From Polaribacter sp. IC066 (GTDB lineage: Bacteria > Bacteroidota > Bacteroidia > Flavobacteriales > Flavobacteriaceae), in NCBI RefSeq assembly GCF_007997085.1, contig NZ_VORR01000001.1:62001-126000 (forward strand): DNA of 64,000 nucleotides, given 5' to 3'. The notes beneath the pieces are model-generated. The model saw only the letters and a program-made list of their open reading frames with translations, was not told the origin of the DNA and searched no databases. A program made the translations under genes and the position numbers. This document shows, piece after piece, positions 11,701 to 18,937 of this stretch; the stretch's first letter is position 1, and each line of letters starts with the position of its first letter.

Positions 11701-12991
11701 TCTTTTCTTTAGTTTCTATATTCTCAAATTCAAGGTTGTTTAGAATAGACCATATTTTAAACTCCTGAAATAAAGGAGACGATTTTGGAATTGCTTTATG
11801 ATATCTCTCAAACTGGCAGTCTGAAATTAAATGCTTTTGGGATTTTAGTTTTCGCTGATAGAAAATCACAATATCGCGAATCTCTTTTTTCAATTCTAAT
11901 GTTAATTCGGAATGAAATTTTACTTGTGTTTCCCAAATTTGCTCAAATTCGTCTAAATAATCTTGTCTATAAAAAACCTGATTTCTTAACGAAGTATGTT
12001 TATTCTCTTTAATTTGATTGTATAAATTCTCCCCAACAGTTTCTTTATTAAAATACAACTCTTTACTTCTATCACTAATTGCCCCTAAATAACCACTAGA
12101 TTGATTTAGATTGTTATTTATTTCAACCAAAACATAGGCAACCTCTTCAATTTTTAATTGTTTAGAAATAGCCTCACTTCTCCATAAATAATGTTGTTTT
12201 TTAACTTCTTCTCTTTTTCCTTTATTTTCAGCTGTATATATTCCTTTATATTTTAAAAAAACTTTTCTACTTGTCTGTTGTCCTTGTCCTTCAATTATTT
12301 TGTAAAATTCATCATCTAAAACATCAATATAAAATTGCTTTTGAAAATTCCAAACTAAATTAAACTCTTGTTGTAAATCAGATCGATAAAAATCTGGAAT
12401 AAACTTTTTACCACTTTCAAGTAAATTGCTTACATATTGTCCTACAGTTAAATTATTATCATACAATTCTTTGGCAATTTTCATTCCATCAATTGAATTC
12501 CCCTCCTCTTCACTATTTGCTTTTCTGCTACTTTTGTATCCTCTTTTTTTATTGATAGCAAGTAATACACGAGCAAACTCTGTTAACTCAATTTTTTCTT
12601 TTGCACTTTTTGCCCTTAAATTTAAAGTTTGATGCGTTGTAGATTCTCCAACTTCTGTTAAAGCTGTACTTTTTGAAATAATTTTATTTTTTATTAAGAT
12701 TTCAATTAGGTTTGTTCTACGTAATTTAAATCGCTGTAAATTTCTTCTTGCACCTCTTTTTAAAGTTCTGCCGGCATTTGGGGATAAACCCTTTCCAGCT
12801 AAAAAATCACTTTCCGGATTTTTAGATTCTGAAACCTTTCCGCTTTTATCTACCTTACTAAAATTATCGTATTGTATAATTCTTACTCCCAATTTTATAA
12901 TTTCTGATTTTTCAATTTTAGTTTCTGCTTCATTTACTAAAGCCCAACCAATTGAAGTAGTCCCTAAATCTAACCCTAAAATATTCTTCAT
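8786..12991 (-). CDS. cas9: Type II-C CRISPR RNA-guided endonuclease Cas9
   Basis: A 1401-residue Cas9 of the long Bacteroidota II-C type. RuvC-I holds D8 in GLDLGTTSIGWAL, and the arginine-rich bridge helix spans about residues 75-92. RuvC-II has E691 in IRIELARDL, and RuvC-III has HRHHAMDALTVAF (residues 937-949, with D943). The HNH domain has H775 in IDIEHIIP, with N789 and N798 downstream; E774 takes the place of the usual Asp before the His, as in many relatives. All nuclease residues are present, so it should cut both strands. It is the first gene of the cas operon, facing away from the tracrRNA genes upstream. The PAM cannot be read from the sequence. Confidence 0.98.
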   Translation of the reverse strand: MKNILGLDLGTTSIGWALVNEAETKIEKSEIIKLGVRIIQYDNFSKVDKSGKVSESKNPESDFLAGKGLSPNAGRTLKRGARRNLQRFKLRRTNLIEILIKNKIISKSTALTEVGESTTHQTLNLRAKSAKEKIELTEFARVLLAINKKRGYKSSRKANSEEEGNSIDGMKIAKELYDNNLTVGQYVSNLLESGKKFIPDFYRSDLQQEFNLVWNFQKQFYIDVLDDEFYKIIEGQGQQTSRKVFLKYKGIYTAENKGKREEVKKQHYLWRSEAISKQLKIEEVAYVLVEINNNLNQSSGYLGAISDRSKELYFNKETVGENLYNQIKENKHTSLRNQVFYRQDYLDEFEQIWETQVKFHSELTLELKKEIRDIVIFYQRKLKSQKHLISDCQFERYHKAIPKSSPLFQEFKIWSILNNLEFENIETKEKKILGEEIKQDLFEKLNGSKKLTEKEILKFVDLSDKLWKTNFSEGVEGNKTNEKIYEVYKTIAENEGYGFDWDKKSSKEIENELKAIFKMVRIKESILDFNSDLEGNDFDKQDSYQFWHLLYSAQDDDKISEVDKITYGNSNVALKKKLHQKYGFKPDFGNLLANVPLQQDYGKLSAKAIKKILPYLKSGQEYSEASRLAGYNHSNSLTKEELENRVLKDNLELLPKNSLRNPVVEKILNQMVNVINGIIAEYGKPKEIRIELARDLKKSAKERADTTQYINKATLENEAVRKVLQDEFRIKNPTRNDVIKYKLYQELKNNGYRTLFTNTYIPTEKLFSKEIDIEHIIPKAKLFDDSFSNKTLAYRKVNLEKADTLAFDFIDNKYNSDLENYKLRVESTFKSGAITKGKYKKLLLSEKNLPDGFIDRDLRNSQYIAKKAKQILEEVFEKVTPTIGNITDKLREDWDLINVMKELNLSKYRELGLTEWEERKYDQKVEKIIDWTKRNDHRHHAMDALTVAFTTHNHIQYLNNLGAINSSFKNKRDLDKSYLFGIKQKITKVYKDKQGRGKRKFIPPSENFRSEAKDQIGDILISFKAKNKVVTNNKNKIKVAGKDNYIIKTQLTPRGQLHKETVYGRSKDEIIKIEKINANFDLQKINEVTKPKYKEALLKRFQEFENDGKKAFAGKNALSKNPLYTIEGKLVPIEIKTRTFEDSYTIRKEVNPDNFKNLKSLQKVIDVGIRRILEERLAQYNGKPKEAFSDLIKNPIWLHKQKGISIKRVAISGVKNAENLHVKKNHFGDDHLDETNKKVKNDFVSTGNNHHMAIYIDEKGKLHDNVVSFYKAVARMNSGLPAIDKELNANNGWEFLFTMKQNEMFLIPSEGFNPLESDLSDKSNLKIISKNLFRVQKFSKVDYGNSSIRDYVFRHHLETELIDKKETKNITYKVFKSIGDFDQILKVRINHIGKIVHVGEY

Positions 12992-13081
12992 AATTTATTT
13001 TTTTATTCACAACTATAAAAATAAAACAAAAAAACAACACATACTTGCGGGAATCCGTAAAAAGGCTATCTTTTTTTATAT

Positions 13082-13173
13082 TATATTTGCAGTACAATTA
13101 TTGAAATCAATTCACAATAAGGATTATTCCGTTGTGAAAACATTTAAAGCGGCATGAAAATGTCGCTTTTTTT
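13082..13173 (+). ncRNA. tracrRNA, copy 1 (with its -7 promoter element)
   Basis: A -7 element TATATTTG (13082-13089) precedes an anti-repeat. Bases 13101-13117 pair perfectly with repeat positions 2-18, A13100 is bulged, and 13094-13099 pair with repeat positions 19-24, giving 23 bp in all. A short nexus-like hairpin (AGGATTATTCC) follows, then a terminator with an 8-bp stem AGCGGCAT/ATGTCGCT, a GAAA tetraloop and seven T (13167-13173). This RNA should pair with the repeat, permit RNase III processing and load Cas9. The exact 5' end is inferred. No clear -33 TTG lies at the expected spacing. Confidence 0.9.
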
Positions 13174-13269
13174 ATTGTATATATTATTTCCTTTCCATTT
13201 TTTAAAAATAAAACAAAAAAAAGAACACAAACCAACGGAAACCAGTAAATACGCTATCTTTTTTTATGC

Positions 13270-13361
13270 TATATTTGCAGTACAATTATTGAAATCAATT
13301 CACAATAAGGATTATTCCGTTGTGAAAACATTTAAAGCGGCATGAAAATGTCGCTTTTTTT
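13270..13361 (+). ncRNA. tracrRNA, copy 2 (tandem duplicate)
   Basis: A second tracrRNA gene lies 188 bp downstream on the same strand. From the -7 element (13270-13277) through the terminator T tract it is identical to copy 1, including the anti-repeat 13289-13305, the bulged A13288, the nexus and the GAAA-capped terminator. The upstream segment (about 13201-13260) is related to that of copy 1 but diverged. Both copies have a -7 element and a terminator, so both are probably transcribed independently. Confidence 0.88.
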
Positions 13362-13373
13362 ATTTAAAATAGC

Positions 13374-13569
13374 AAATCATAAAAAAGTAAGAAGCTAAAG
13401 AGTAGGCTACTTTTAGACTTAAAATACAGGAAATACAAGTTTTAAAATCAGTAAAAAATACAATTAGTCTGTGCTAAATTCTTGTCATCAACTAAAAGTA
13501 AATGCTTTTTTTTACATTGAGAACAAGACGGCTACAATTCATGATATCTAATAAACTTAATAAACATCA
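13374..13569. other. Non-coding stretch after the tracrRNA genes
   Basis: About 200 bp of AT-rich sequence with no convincing gene. It contains a 13-nt segment (13455-13467, reverse strand) resembling the middle of the CRISPR repeat, which is too short and AT-rich to be called a repeat remnant. Confidence 0.4.
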
Positions 13570-14241
13570 CTAAAACACCTCATATAAAGTAGTCACAATA
13601 ACACCTTTACCTAGATCTAAATTAAAAGACAACAACTCTTTTTCTTCTTTTACTTTAAAGTTAAAAGGAGGTTTTGTTAAATGGAGTCCGCTTTGTTTTT
13701 TAAGCCGAATTCCTTGCCCAGAAATAATGTCTTTATTGGGTGTAAAATTCTCATTAGGCACGTGTTCTGTTAAAATAACATATTTAAAAGCAGCTAATTT
13801 ATTTGCAATACTTTCAACCTCTGCATTAGATAGATGTTGCAAAACTTGCCGTATTAAAGCACAATCTCCCACGGGTAAATCATCTACTGCAATATCTAAA
13901 CATCTAAATTCTAAATTTTCTGCAATAAATGCTTTTTTGTGATGCGCTATAAGTTCTGGTACAATATCTACTCCAATATACTTTTCAGCATATTTTACAA
14001 GTTCTTTTCCTGTATTAAAATCTCCGCAACCTAAATCGCAAACTATTAAAGGGTTTTTAAAAGAAGTTAAAAACTCTTTAACAATGGCTACATAAGGTTT
14101 TACAATTTCTGGATTGTGAGAACCAAAACCTGAATAAAAATCAGCAGTATTATTCCCCCACAAGTTTAACTCATACACCTGTTCCATGGCTTTTTTTGTT
14201 GGCCAAGGTATTTTGCTTTTTTTAGGTTTATTTTTCATCAA
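13570..14241 (-). CDS. Class I SAM-dependent methyltransferase
   Basis: A 223-residue protein with a Rossmann methyltransferase motif I, VCDLGCGDFNTG, from residue 67, an acidic strand end (YIGVDIVPEL) and a VLQHLSN segment typical of small-molecule methyltransferases. No signal peptide or membrane segment is seen, so it is probably cytosolic. The substrate cannot be inferred. It is flanked by non-coding DNA on both sides and is likely transcribed alone. It probably has no functional tie to the CRISPR locus 0.2 kb away. Confidence 0.78.
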   Translation of the reverse strand: MMKNKPKKSKIPWPTKKAMEQVYELNLWGNNTADFYSGFGSHNPEIVKPYVAIVKEFLTSFKNPLIVCDLGCGDFNTGKELVKYAEKYIGVDIVPELIAHHKKAFIAENLEFRCLDIAVDDLPVGDCALIRQVLQHLSNAEVESIANKLAAFKYVILTEHVPNENFTPNKDIISGQGIRLKKQSGLHLTKPPFNFKVKEEKELLSFNLDLGKGVIVTTLYEVF

Positions 14242-14324
14242 TTGCTAGTGTAAAATTTCTGTTTGATTACTTATGCGATATGAACTATTTAAACATGAAA
14301 AAGTTTTAGAATATAAGTTATGCA

Positions 14325-14500
14325 ACTTGTTAATTTCGAAATGTTCTCGATACAATTTCGATAAAAAAATCGAAATCACTCGAACTGACAAAACGTGCTC
14401 CTAGCATTCATAAATACACGGTCACTTCGAATGAAATTTCTTTTTTAGAAATTTTACACTGAATCAAGTTCAGCAGCACTATCGAGCATTTTTTTTTAGT
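14325..14500. repeat. Intergenic repeat-like element with hairpins
   Basis: The gap contains two perfect 8-bp stem-loops: 14355-14362 with 14369-14376 (six-A loop), and 14434-14441 with 14447-14454. It ends in a run of nine T after ACTATCGAGCA. Sequences rich in TCGA and AAGTTCAGC like this are frequent between genes in marine flavobacteria. It may act as a terminator for the flanking minus-strand gene or be a dispersed palindromic element. Confidence 0.4.
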
Positions 14501-14514
14501 ATTCTTTAAAAAAT

Positions 14515-15477
14515 TCATCTTTCTGTAATATTCTCAACAATCATTTTTGCGTGCACTCTAGAGTTTTCTATAAACCATTTATGCGTTTCCATTCCGCCAC
14601 AGATAACGCCCGCTAAATAAATTCCTTTCACATTGGTTTCCATAGTTTCTTCATTGTAAACAGGTCTTTTTTTATCGTCTTTAGACAAGTGAACTCCCAT
14701 ATTTTCTAAAAACAAAAAATTAGGTTTGTATCCTGTTAACGCCAATACAAAGTCGTTTTTAATACGAATATGTCCTTCTGGAGTTTTAATTTCGATTTTA
14801 TCTTCCGTAATTTCTACCACTTCACTTTTGTAAAAAGCCTTGATACTTCCTTCTTTAATTCGGTTGATAATATCTGGTCTTACCCAATATTTTACACGCT
14901 GCCCAACTTCGTCTCCTCTAATGATTAAAGAAACTTCTGCTCCTTTTCTGTAGCATTCTAAAGCAGCATCAATCGCAGAATTACTTGCGCCAATAATGGC
15001 AACTTTTTGACCTGCATAAAAATGTGGATCGTTGTAATAATGAGAAACTTTCTCTAAATCTTCTCCAGTAACTTTTAGGGTATTCGGAATGTCATAAAAC
15101 CCCGTTGCCACCACAATATTTTTTGCTTGGTAGTTATTTTTACTAGTTTTTACATCGAATATACCCTCGTTATTTTCAACCGAAATTACTTTTTCGAACA
15201 AGTGAATATTCAATTGGTTAGACGTTATTATTCTTCTATAATATTCTAGAGCCTCTCCTCTACTTGGTTTTGCTTCTCTGCTAATAAACGGAATTTCATC
15301 AATCTCTAATTTTTCTGAAGAAGAGAAAAACTGCATGTTTACAGGATATTTAAAGAGTGAATTGACAATAGGGCCTTTTTCTAAAATTACATACGTAAGC
15401 CCTTTCTTTTTAGCTTCTAATCCGCAAGCAATGCCAATAGGACCACCCCCAATAATTACGATATCTAATTTTTGCAT
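14515..15477 (-). CDS. ypdA: YpdA-like FAD/NADPH disulfide reductase
   Basis: A 320-residue two-dinucleotide-binding flavoprotein of the YpdA family, annotated as putative bacillithiol disulfide reductase; in Firmicutes the enzyme recycles oxidised bacillithiol with NADPH. The FAD-binding GGGPIGIACG sits at residues 10-19, the NADPH-binding IIGASNSAIDAA at 161-172, and a late FAD-contact region near LTGYKPNFLFL. There is no CxxC redox pair, as expected for YpdA and unlike thioredoxin reductase. The start is ATG at 15477. It is followed upstream by a decayed glutamate-synthase-like gene in the same orientation, which may once have been its operon partner. Confidence 0.87.
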   Translation of the reverse strand: MQKLDIVIIGGGPIGIACGLEAKKKGLTYVILEKGPIVNSLFKYPVNMQFFSSSEKLEIDEIPFISREAKPSRGEALEYYRRIITSNQLNIHLFEKVISVENNEGIFDVKTSKNNYQAKNIVVATGFYDIPNTLKVTGEDLEKVSHYYNDPHFYAGQKVAIIGASNSAIDAALECYRKGAEVSLIIRGDEVGQRVKYWVRPDIINRIKEGSIKAFYKSEVVEITEDKIEIKTPEGHIRIKNDFVLALTGYKPNFLFLENMGVHLSKDDKKRPVYNEETMETNVKGIYLAGVICGGMETHKWFIENSRVHAKMIVENITER

Positions 15478-15485
15478 GTAAAACT

Positions 15486-16985
15486 TTAATATTTATAAAT
15501 TTCTTGATAACTCGCCATCTCATTCTTTTTACGTCTGTAAATATGATTTGGCTTACTATCTGCCATAGAACTAATGCTCATAGCAGCAACCGTTTCTTTT
15601 ACAGATGCCATTGTTTTATGATGGTAATTTTTAACACGTATGTTTTTATTCGCTAAAACTAGCACCTTTACTAAATCGCCATCTTATGTGGCAACCCAAC
15701 CTTACAGCTGTCTAAATGGCATTCTCTGGCTTGTATACAACTTAAACTTACCATAAAACTTCTTACCATTCCGATAGCATTGCTGCTAAAGCCAAGAGTT
15801 TTACACTATTAAAAGCAGCAACTGCTTTACCAGAAACTATCCATCTAATTTCATTTTTTAACTTGTACTTTAGGAATACCATATTCACAAAAACCAAGCC
15901 TTAAATTAAAGGCGTTCCTATATAATTTGCTAATTCTATTGGTGCAACGCCAATTACTTCTGCGCAACCATCTATAGAAATAAAATAAGAATAATTATTT
16001 GCCGCTTTAAAAGCTTTAAACATATCTTCTATTTATTCATTATTACCGAGACAAAATTTAATTCCTTCAAGTTTTCCTTCGGATGCATCTCTGACTTTTT
16101 GAATAAAAATAACCGTTTCTTCATAATTAGAAAATGCTGCGTGACTTGGCGGAGAATCTACTTGTATTCAGGTTCAACAGCGCTCATTTTTGCAATTTCT
16201 AGTGTATTTTACGGCAGGTAAAATACCTCTGTACCCAGGTTTTGCGTCTTGAAAAAACTTAATCTCAATCATTTTTACCGATGGAAAAATGGCATTTTGT
16301 CTAAAAACCTCATCATCAAAAACACGTTTTCGGTTTACAGATTTTCTTGATCCAAAAGAACCTATACCTACTTAAAAAATGACATCTCATCCTTGCAAAT
16401 AGTATGGAGAAATTCTGCCCTCACCTGTATTTTGCGCAAAACCGCTCATTTTTGCACCTTTATTTAATGCCATAATCGCGTTTTTACTCAAAGAACCAAA
16501 AAACATTGCAGAAATATTACTCATAGAACCATTCTATTTTTGGGCCATTTATCAGAACCAAAAATAATGCGCTCACCAACCAACCAAATGATGATCTTTA
16601 GAGAACAACGCGTGTTTTACAAACTCATATCCTTTTTTATACACATTATGTTGCGTAGCAAAAGGAACTGTATCTTTCTCTAATTTTGAACGTTGGTATA
16701 CCATACTTCTTTTTTCTCTTTTGATAGGGCTTACGTTTAAATTATCTTCAATAAAATATTGCTAAATTTTTTCTCGATTACCTTCAAGCAAACTTAGCAA
16801 ATGGGCAATTAAAGGAAAATTTCTTGATAAAGGATGTCTGGTTTGTATGCTATCATGAATTGTTATAATGGTTAACAATCCTGAAATAGAGCGTAAAATA
16901 ATAGCATCCGTTTCTGGAAAAAAATAAACGAATGCACCTATTAAAAGTGCTGCAATTATAAAGATAGAAGTATCGTCTTTCTCAT
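15486..16985 (-). pseudogene. Decayed FMN-binding glutamate synthase family protein
   Basis: Minus-strand translation in shifting frames recovers family segments in order: an N-terminal membrane segment (FIIAALLIGAFVYFF), RHPLSRNFPLIAHL, SMVYQRSKLEK, SAMFFGSLSKNAI, AQNTGEGRISPYY, IEIKFFQDAKPGYRGILPA, PPSHAAFSNYEETV, a degenerate IDGCAEVIGVAPIE, and a C-terminal IYRRKKNEMASYQEIYKY before TAA at 15486-15488. Several in-frame stops and frameshifts interrupt the reading, for example near 16035, 16380 and 16760. Intact relatives are about 500 residues, which matches this span. It cannot make a working enzyme. The boundary at the 5' end is approximate. Confidence 0.82.
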
Positions 16986-17239
16986 TTTTTAAGCTTGATT
17001 TTAAAAGGTTAAAAGTAATCTTATCGCTTGAGGTTTTGCAATTACCTTTGTTTATAGCTGCGTTAAGGATTGCAGTGAAAATCCTTTTTGTGAAGTATGA
17101 ACAAAAAGATTGTAACAAAAAGCCTGACCTGCAAGGGAACGCCCAAAATATTTTGTAGAAAGCATTGTTGCATAGAAAGTATGATTCTTATAGAAAAATT
17201 GGATGTCAAAAAGGAAAGATGATGAAACAAATTCAGCAC

Positions 17240-17273
17240 AAAAAAAACTCCAACAAATACATGTTGGAGTTTT
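17240..17273 (-). terminator. Rho-independent terminator of rpmE2
   Basis: An 11-bp inverted repeat (17245-17255 with 17262-17272) is followed on the minus strand by a run of seven or eight T. It lies about 25 bp after the L31 stop. Confidence 0.85.
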
Positions 17274-17298
17274 AAATATATTGAAAATTCTAAAAGAG

Positions 17299-17553
17299 TT
17301 AGTCTTTTTTGAATTTTGCGTATTTCGTTTTAAATTTATCGATACGTCCTGCAGCATCAATTAATTTAGATTTACCAGTGTAAAACGGGTGAGATGTTCT
17401 TGAAATCTCTAATTTTACTAAAGGATACTCTACACCGTCTACATCTAAAACTTCTTTAGTGTCTACAGTAGAACGTGTTAAAAAAACATCTTCGTTAGAC
17501 ATGTCTTTAAATGCTACCATTCTGTAATTTTCTGGATGAATTCCTTTTTTCAT
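17299..17553 (-). CDS. rpmE2: 50S ribosomal protein L31 type B
   Basis: An 84-residue L31 of type B, a large-subunit protein at the central protuberance that bridges to the small subunit. It begins [20 protein letters not shown] and contains [15 protein letters not shown]. It lacks the CxxC zinc-binding cysteines of type A L31, so it is the zinc-independent form. A -7 element (TAGATTTG on the minus strand, 17655-17662) lies about 100 bp upstream, and a terminator follows. It is transcribed alone. Confidence 0.96.
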   Translation of the reverse strand: MKKGIHPENYRMVAFKDMSNEDVFLTRSTVDTKEVLDVDGVEYPLVKLEISRTSHPFYTGKSKLIDAAGRIDKFKTKYAKFKKD

Positions 17554-17654
17554 TTTATAATATTTTAAATCTTTAATGTTATGTTTGCAATAAGTAAAGT
17601 TGGTAAGATTTTACTTAATCTTCTAAATAGCTAAATATTACTATTTTGAGGATG

Positions 17655-17662
17655 CAAATCTA
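17655..17662 (-). promoter_or_regulatory. Probable -7 promoter element for rpmE2
   Basis: TAGATTTG on the minus strand matches the Bacteroidota -7 consensus TAnnTTTG. No TTG is found at the 19-21 nt spacing expected for -33, so support is partial. Confidence 0.45.
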
Positions 17663-17736
17663 GCGATATTTTTTAATTTAAAAATAATTATTTTACTTTT
17701 ATTTGATATTCTAAAAATATTCTTTAAAAAACGGTT

Positions 17737-17744
17737 TACATTTG
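17737..17744 (+). promoter_or_regulatory. Probable -7 promoter element for the glutaminyl cyclase gene
   Basis: TACATTTG matches TAnnTTTG and lies 52 bp before the start codon at 17797. A good -33 element is not apparent. Confidence 0.5.
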
Positions 17745-17796
17745 CTTTAAATGATAGGTTTATTGCACTATTGATATCTATTTAAATTAAAAAATA

Positions 17797-18834
17797 ATGA
17801 AGAAAATTGCCTTTTTTATAACCATTTTAACCTTATGTGTCTGTTTTGGTTGTAATGAAAATTATAAATTTACGTTAGAGGTTGCAAAAAAAACGACTTT
17901 AAACACAAGCATCACCATTAGTTTAACCGAAAAAAATAACAAACCTTTAGATAAAATTCAGTTTTTTATAAACGGACAAGAAATTACCGCTGATGGCAAT
18001 ACTGTAACTATTAAAACAGCTGATTATGGCGTTGGTAAACATCAAGTTTCTGCACTAGCTTTTTACCCCGGAAAAACAAAAAAAATCAATAATTTTTTTG
18101 AAGTCTTTGCAGATGTTCCTTACCAAGCCTACACGTATAAAATTATCAATACCTACCCGCATGATACAAAAGCGTACACACAGGGTTTAGAATATTATAA
18201 CGGGTTTCTTTATGAAACTACCGGCAGAAGAGGCCAATCTACCTTAAGAAAGGTTGATTATAAGACTGGTAAAGTTTTAAAATCTGTAGATTTAGATAAA
18301 AAATATTTTGGGGAAGGAATGACCATTTTAAACAATAAAATTTACTGGTTAACCTGGGAAAACAAAAAAGGTTTTGTGTATAATTTAGAAACTTTTGAGC
18401 AAGAAAGTAGTTTTGATTATGATAAAAGCGAACAAGGTTGGGGTTTAACCAACAATGGTAGCTTGCTAATTAAGTCTGACGGAACTACAAAAATTTGGTT
18501 TTTAGATTCTAATTCAAAAAAAGAAATAAAATACATTCAAGCCTACACCCACAAGCAAAGCATTCCGAAACTGAATGAATTAGAATATATCAACGGAAAA
18601 ATCTATGCTAATTATTACTTAAAGCCTCTCATTTCGATTATAAATCCTGAAACTGGAGTTGTAGAAGGGATTGTAAATTTATCAGGTTTAAAAAAAGAAA
18701 TGGAAAAAACTCAAAAACTAGTTACCGATGATGAAGTTTTAAACGGCATTGCTTTTGACAAAGAAAATAACAGATTGTTTGTTACTGGTAAAAACTGGGG
18801 GAAACTTTTTGAAATTGAATTGGTTAAGAAATAA
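17797..18834 (+). CDS. Glutaminyl-peptide cyclotransferase, plant/bacterial type, lipoprotein-like
   Basis: A 345-residue protein whose C-terminal ~240 residues match the glutamine cyclotransferase family (five-bladed beta-propeller), which converts N-terminal glutamine to pyroglutamate. Diagnostic stretches are YPHDTKAYTQGLEY, YETTGRRGQSTLRKVD, YFGEGMTI, YWLTWENKKGFVY, LNELEYINGKIYANYY and VLNGIAFDKENNRLFVTGKNW. The N-terminus is a hydrophobic signal ending in a weak lipobox around C19, so it is likely exported and lipid-anchored. About 100 residues after the signal form an extra beta-rich domain. It stands alone, with about 100 bp before the next gene. Confidence 0.88.
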   Translation: MKKIAFFITILTLCVCFGCNENYKFTLEVAKKTTLNTSITISLTEKNNKPLDKIQFFINGQEITADGNTVTIKTADYGVGKHQVSALAFYPGKTKKINNFFEVFADVPYQAYTYKIINTYPHDTKAYTQGLEYYNGFLYETTGRRGQSTLRKVDYKTGKVLKSVDLDKKYFGEGMTILNNKIYWLTWENKKGFVYNLETFEQESSFDYDKSEQGWGLTNNGSLLIKSDGTTKIWFLDSNSKKEIKYIQAYTHKQSIPKLNELEYINGKIYANYYLKPLISIINPETGVVEGIVNLSGLKKEMEKTQKLVTDDEVLNGIAFDKENNRLFVTGKNWGKLFEIELVKK

Positions 18835-18937
18835 TAAACCTCTAATTTTAAAGTTCTAGTTAAATAAAATATCTAGCAGGGCGCAATCGAGACTCATTAA
18901 TTTCTGAACTGCGCACTCATAGAAAGAAAACAAAATT

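Noticed and set aside
9743-12632. Several 60-75-codon ORFs antisense to cas9
   Set aside because: They lie wholly inside cas9 on the other strand, have no family resemblance, and are expected by chance in a 4.2-kb gene.
13154-13345. A 63-codon ORF running from the end of tracrRNA copy 1 through copy 2
   Set aside because: It spans the terminator of copy 1 and most of copy 2 and has no protein-like features; the RNA explanation is much stronger.
13455-13467. Short match to the middle of the CRISPR repeat on the reverse strand
   Set aside because: Thirteen AT-rich bases with a length difference in the T run; chance match is likely and no spacer structure surrounds it.
17052-17360. A 102-codon minus-strand ORF overlapping the end of L31
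   Set aside because: It overlaps rpmE2 and its terminator and is low complexity in composition; no signal supports translation.
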